Source of the DNA: Ignavibacteria bacterium UBA2360
GTDB lineage: Bacteria > Bacteroidota > Ignavibacteria > Tepidaquicellales > OLB5
DNA length: 64,000 nucleotides
Reading direction: 5' to 3'
Assembly: GCA_002344125.1 (NCBI GenBank)
Contig: DDTQ01000006.1
Coordinates: 249,652 to 313,651 of the forward strand
Below, piece by piece: positions 60,547 to 64,000 of the stretch; positions within the stretch are counted from its first letter, which is position 1; the number at the start of each line of letters is the position of its first letter. The notes below the pieces were generated by a model that worked only from the letters and a program-made list of their open reading frames with translations, made no database searches and had not been told where the DNA came from. The translations under genes were made by a program, and so were the position numbers.

Positions 60547-61113
60547 ATGTACGATATTGAAAACAAGAAAATGATGGGGCAAATTGAAGTAATCTGCGGC
60601 AGTATGTTCAGTGGAAAAACTGAAGAACTCATCAGACGGCTAAGAAGGGCTCAAATTGCAAAACAGAGGGTGGAGATTTTCAAGCCTAAGATCGATAACC
60701 GGTACAGCGAAAGCGACATAGTTTCGCACAGTGAACAAAAAATACCAAGTACAGTGGTTGAAACCGCTGAACAGATTCTGCTTTTTTCTGCGGAAGCCGA
60801 TGTAATTGGTGTTGATGAAGCACAATTCTTTGATTCATACCTAGTTGAGGTATGCCAGAAGCTGGCCGCACAGGGAAAAAGAGTGATTGTTGCGGGTCTT
60901 GATACCGATTACCGCGCGATACCGTTTGAACCCATGCCGCAATTGCTTGCAATTGCGGAGTATATCACCAAAACCCTTGCAATCTGCATGAAATGCGGCG
61001 CTCCCGCTAATCGTACTCAACGAATATCAAACACGGGAGATAGAGTCCTTGTAGGCGCTACTGACCTGTATGAAGCCCGCTGCCGCAGCTGCTACGAAGA
61101 GCCGGTGGATTAA
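60547..61113 (+). CDS. tdk: Thymidine kinase
   Basis: Type II thymidine kinase, 188 residues, makes dTMP from thymidine and ATP. It shows the P-loop GSMFSGKTEELIRRLRRA near the N-terminus, the Mg-binding DEAQFFD, the lasso-loop zinc site with CMKC and CRSC cysteines, and the AGLDTDYRAIPFEPMPQLLAIAEYI segment. The annotated ATG (MYDIENKKMMGQIEVI) adds nine residues ahead of the usual start, and the second ATG pair (MMG) is equally possible. It is transcribed with cdd, so pyrimidine nucleoside salvage is coherent here. Confidence 0.95.
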   Translation: MYDIENKKMMGQIEVICGSMFSGKTEELIRRLRRAQIAKQRVEIFKPKIDNRYSESDIVSHSEQKIPSTVVETAEQILLFSAEADVIGVDEAQFFDSYLVEVCQKLAAQGKRVIVAGLDTDYRAIPFEPMPQLLAIAEYITKTLAICMKCGAPANRTQRISNTGDRVLVGATDLYEARCRSCYEEPVD

Positions 61114-61631
61114 GGATTTAAGAACTATAAGTTATATTTATACTTATCATAATAATTGTTAAAAAAGTAATAATCTTTAATCAAACCGAAGAGCAAAACT
61201 CCCCTCCAAAGGAGGGGCTTGAAAGGTCATATTTAAAGTACGTACAAATAAAAAGGTTGATTCAAGATTATAGAGAATACAATTCTATTTTTATAAATGT
61301 AATTTGATATTTTAATTATGATTGCTGAATATGGCCCAACTCAAAAAACGACCTCCCCAACCCCTCCAAAGGAGGGGCTTGAAAGGCAACAGCTTTAAAT
61401 AAATAGCTGGTACTTTGATAAAACTGGATAACGATTCATCTAAAAAAATCGACCTCCCCCCCCCCCCCCCTAAAGGAGTGGCTTCAGAAGCAGAGAACGG
61501 TACTTGAATAGGGATTTTAAAAACACTGAGTTAATATTTAAATATATCATAATAATTGTTAAAAAAGTAATAATCTTTGATCAAACCGAAGAGCAAAACT
61601 CCCCTCCTTTGGAGGGGCTGGGGGAGGTCAT
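61114..61631. repeat. 518-bp repeat region with a 62-bp direct repeat and a C15 tract
   Basis: Two copies of a 62-bp block (61146-61207 and 61546-61607) differ at one base and sit exactly 400 bp apart; both end in CCCCTCC. Four CCCCTCC(AAA/TTT)GGAGGGG-like palindromes occur, near 61199-61219, 61355-61380, 61455-61485 and 61599-61620. The third contains a run of 15 C (61456-61470). The last copy supplies the GGGGAGG ahead of the next gene's TTG. No gene is present. Confidence 0.8.
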
Positions 61632-62147
61632 TTGAATAAAACCATCACTTCATTCGGTACAGCGTTCATCGATCCGGTTGAACCTCTATATTCCGAAATT
61701 GTAGAAATAGGCAAATACATTGCCCAAGCGGGTTATAATACTTACTGCGGTGGTTACAGCGGTTCAATGGAAGCTATTAGTAAGGGGGCTACCTTAGCCG
61801 GAGGCTATACAGTTGGAATCGGTGTTAAGGGAAATAGCTCCAAACCAAATGGGTACCTAAAAGAATTTATCCCTGCTGAAAACCTGATGGAACGCATCAT
61901 GATGCTTATAACTAAGGCTGATGCTTATGTCATTTTCCGAGGCGGCACCGGTACACTTCTGGAAATTTCAGCAGCTCTGGAATTAATGAACAAAAACGCT
62001 ATGCGTGAAAAGAAAATGGTATTTTATACAGATTTCTGGAAAAATATGATTGAAACATTAAAACAGGATAGCGAAAGATTACAAAGTTTGATCGAACGAA
62101 ACGTGATCTTTGTATCTGCACCGGGTGAGTTAAGTAAATATATTTAA
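61632..62147 (+). CDS. LOG/SLOG-like Rossmann protein
   Basis: The 171-residue protein resembles the LOG/TIGR00725 group of the SLOG superfamily: ITSFGTAFIDPVEPLYSEIVEIGKYIAQAGYNTYCGGYSGSMEAISKGATLAGG and then AYVIFRGGTGTLLEISAALELM, corresponding to the PGGxGTxxE motif of cytokinin-forming phosphoribohydrolases. Here the motif reads RGGTGTLLE, so nucleotide binding is likely but LOG activity is unsure. It starts with TTG, and the only ribosome-site candidate (GGGGAGG, 61621-61627) is part of the upstream repeat. Confidence 0.78.
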   Translation: MNKTITSFGTAFIDPVEPLYSEIVEIGKYIAQAGYNTYCGGYSGSMEAISKGATLAGGYTVGIGVKGNSSKPNGYLKEFIPAENLMERIMMLITKADAYVIFRGGTGTLLEISAALELMNKNAMREKKMVFYTDFWKNMIETLKQDSERLQSLIERNVIFVSAPGELSKYI

Positions 62148-62220
62148 TCAACTTCAGAACTGAAACAATCAAATCTTTGTTGAATATGATACAAATTTTA
62201 ATAACTAAAATAAGGAAAAT

Positions 62221-62850
62221 ATGAAAAAATCTACACAAGTTTTCGCTTTTTTATTGCTGGCGTGGAGTTTTAATACATTCGCCACTACATGGAATGTAAA
62301 TGTGCAGAATTTCTCTTTTTCACCGGCAAATCTGCCTAACGTATTTGTAGGAGATACAATTAAATGGACCTGGATAAACGGAGATCATCATACCACTACT
62401 TCTGCTACCATACCCCAGGGCGCAGCAACTTGGGACGCTCCCCTGCATTCAGGTAACCAGGTATTTTCTTATGTTGTAACCGTTGCAGGAAGCTATCATT
62501 ATGTTTGTACTCCTCACTTTCCGGGTATGGAAGGCGACTTTACAGCAAACATAATCGGTATATCGCAGATAGGAAGTGAAGTTCCGGTTAAATACAGTTT
62601 GCTGCAGAACTATCCAAATCCGTTTAACCCTGTTACAAACATAGAATTCAGTGTACCAAAAGCTTCATTTGTAAAACTCACAGTAATGAACTTCCTGGGA
62701 CAGCAAGTCGGCTCGCTTGTAAATGAACAGCTTGCCGCAGGAAATTACAGGTATGACTGGAATGCTTCTGATTTGCCAAGCGGCACTTACTTTTATAGAC
62801 TTGAAACTGCTGAATTTTCTGAAACCAAAAAGATGATATTAATAAAGTAA
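62221..62850 (+). CDS. Secreted cupredoxin (plastocyanin-like) with T9SS sorting domain
   Basis: After a signal peptide (MKKSTQVFAFLLLAWSFNTFAT) a cupredoxin domain carries a type 1 copper site: histidines in INGDHHTTTS, the cysteine and histidine in YHYVCTPHFPGM, and the methionine in the same segment. The C-terminal T9SS domain begins QNYPNPFNPVTNIEFSVP and ends KKMILIK. It is probably a surface-exposed copper redox protein, 209 residues. AAGGAAA lies 6 nt upstream of the ATG. A terminator follows at 62873-62910. It stands alone. Confidence 0.87.
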   Translation: MKKSTQVFAFLLLAWSFNTFATTWNVNVQNFSFSPANLPNVFVGDTIKWTWINGDHHTTTSATIPQGAATWDAPLHSGNQVFSYVVTVAGSYHYVCTPHFPGMEGDFTANIIGISQIGSEVPVKYSLLQNYPNPFNPVTNIEFSVPKASFVKLTVMNFLGQQVGSLVNEQLAAGNYRYDWNASDLPSGTYFYRLETAEFSETKKMILIK

Positions 62851-62872
62851 AGAGTTTTGGCAATTACTTATT

Positions 62873-62910
62873 AAAAAAAACACCGTGAATATTTTCATGG
62901 TGTTTTTTTT
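62873..62910. terminator. Bidirectional terminator
   Basis: CACCGTGA (62881-62888) and TCATGGTG (62895-62902) pair with one G-T. Runs of A before and T after make it functional on both strands. Confidence 0.85.
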
Positions 62911-63016
62911 ATAGAAATTTCTTCATTTCTGAACTATTCATAAACACCAAATTATCAATTTACTTTCATTTGTAAGTTTTTAGAATTAAATTAGATAAAT
63001 ACCGGGAGGAAAAGTT

Positions 63017-64000
63017 ATGATAAAAGTACTTACATTTTTAGTCTCAGTTATATTACTTCTTAATGTATCATTCGTAAATTCTCAATGGGTTGAGCTGAAT
63101 TCCGGTGTTTCCTCAAGGCTTAACTCACTCTCCTCAATTAAGGATCTTACAACGTGGGCCTGCGGAGCAGGCGGGACTGTTATCAAAAGCAGTAATATGG
63201 GTGATTCCTGGTCAAACGCAAACTCAGGCGAAATTCCTGTAAGCGCTAATTTGAATCACATTTTCTGTCTGGATGAAAACACTGTAATGATACTTGGCAA
63301 CGATCAAAATGCGACGAAACTATACTATACGGCTGATGGAGGAAATTCCTGGAGTGTTAAACATCAGCAGCCATCCTGCAAATTTAATGCTCTGCATTTC
63401 ATTGATCTTAACACAGGCATCTTGGTTGGCGATCCGGTGGGCGGAAGATGGTCAATTTGGAAAACTTTCAATGGTGGATCTACATGGGATTCAACGGGCT
63501 GTTACTTGCCGCAAAACGGAAATGAGAAAGGCTTTGCAAATGCACTTTGGGCTACCGGAAATAATATCTGGTTCGGTACGGATAATTTCAAAGTATATAA
63601 ATCGACTAATTTTGCAGCAAGCTGGCAGTTTCAGTCAACCGGAACTGAGAAGAAGTCGGCATCCTTATGGTTCGATTTCGATTTCAATATAGGACTAACT
63701 GGAGACCAAAGTTTAATAAGGACTTTGAACTACGGTAACACATGGTATCCGGAATCCTTACCCGGAAGCGGAAATATAATAAGTGTTACAGGCAGCGCCC
63801 ACAACAGGTTTAACTGGGCTATCAAAAGCGATAATAATATCTACCTGAACCCTCACAACAGTAACACGTGGATTTATGATTATTCAGCGCCTGACGGGAA
63901 TTATACTTACATAACCATAGAACGGAACGGGTACTTCAGCGGAGCGGTTTTTGCGCTGAGAGATAACGGCGGTATTTCGAGGACCTATTTCCTTTCACTT
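63017..64000 (+). CDS. BNR/Ycf48-like secreted protein, cut by window end
   Basis: The frame is open from the ATG at 63017 to the last base (328 codons) and has no stop, so it is truncated by the window. A strong GGGAGGA ribosome site lies at 63004-63010. The signal peptide is MIKVLTFLVSVILLLNVSFVNSQ. The domain that follows has sialidase/Ycf48-type repeats: STNMGDSW-like SSNMGDSWS, TADGGNSWS, KTFNGGSTWD, KSTNFAASWQF and RTLNYGNTWYP. A T9SS domain would be expected beyond the edge but is not seen. It is probably a surface propeller protein. Confidence 0.8.
   Translation, partial: MIKVLTFLVSVILLLNVSFVNSQWVELNSGVSSRLNSLSSIKDLTTWACGAGGTVIKSSNMGDSWSNANSGEIPVSANLNHIFCLDENTVMILGNDQNATKLYYTADGGNSWSVKHQQPSCKFNALHFIDLNTGILVGDPVGGRWSIWKTFNGGSTWDSTGCYLPQNGNEKGFANALWATGNNIWFGTDNFKVYKSTNFAASWQFQSTGTEKKSASLWFDFDFNIGLTGDQSLIRTLNYGNTWYPESLPGSGNIISVTGSAHNRFNWAIKSDNNIYLNPHNSNTWIYDYSAPDGNYTYITIERNGYFSGAVFALRDNGGISRTYFLSL

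Overview
The window looks like a chromosomal segment from a member of the Ignavibacteria (Ignavibacteriota, Bacteroidota/Chlorobi superphylum). Three things suggest this. A full-length type IX secretion (T9SS) translocon protein SprA is encoded, and at least seven secreted proteins end in the PNPFNP-type C-terminal sorting domain typical of that group. Several promoters match the Bacteroidota form TTG-N20-TAnnTTTG. Many genes lack a Shine-Dalgarno sequence or start with TTG or GTG. The DNA is AT-rich. Intergenic spaces are full of small palindromic repeats. I see no prophage, CRISPR array, rRNA or insertion sequence.

Layout. 0-7 kb (minus): tRNA-Arg, a SemiSWEET transporter and sprA. 7-16.5 kb (plus): an HNH nuclease, an aldehyde dehydrogenase, a T9SS client, an aminotransferase, then nuoM with a Na+/H+ antiporter. 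16.5-25 kb: a zinc-ribbon protein, a sialidase-like T9SS client, pepT, a DUF559 nuclease gene in a repeat-bounded cassette, outer-membrane barrels, a VOC protein and a secreted HExxH protease. 25-30 kb (minus): a second aldehyde dehydrogenase, then a SulP transporter next to a rhodanese/persulfide-dioxygenase-like protein. 30-40 kb (plus): a T9SS client, a repeat-flanked gene of unknown function, a beta-CASP hydrolase, a WG-repeat protein, an alpha/beta hydrolase lipoprotein, nuoN, a VWA protein, a propeller protein and ssb. 40-43 kb (minus): pyrB and a COG2403 cyclic-diphosphoglycerate-synthase-like GTPase. 44-46 kb (plus): nuoK-nuoL. 46-50 kb: HAD phosphatase, DMT-like and OPA-family transporters, rlmB. 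50-55 kb (minus): three paralogous choice-of-anchor B T9SS clients. 55-60 kb (minus): an NtrC-family regulator, CvpA, a TPR protein, a PPi-type phosphofructokinase and a family 9 glycosyltransferase. 60-64 kb (plus): cdd, tdk, a LOG-like protein, a cupredoxin T9SS client and a truncated BNR/Ycf48-like secreted protein.

Together the genes point to a heterotroph with respiratory complex I and heavy investment in T9SS export. The complex I membrane subunits are scattered: nuoM, nuoN and nuoKL are separate transcription units, and two of them have near-perfect Bacteroidota-type promoters.

The most unusual non-coding signal is a 90-bp array of 15-bp-phased palindromes (ATACC-N4-GGTAT) just upstream of nuoKL. 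Others are a run of strong hairpins after ssb, a 17-bp perfect inverted repeat near 24.8 kb, and two gene-sized cassettes bounded by repeats (DUF559; a membrane protein of unknown function). Two conserved genes (HNH nuclease, pyrB) have homology-implied N-termini that run past any ATG, GTG or TTG.
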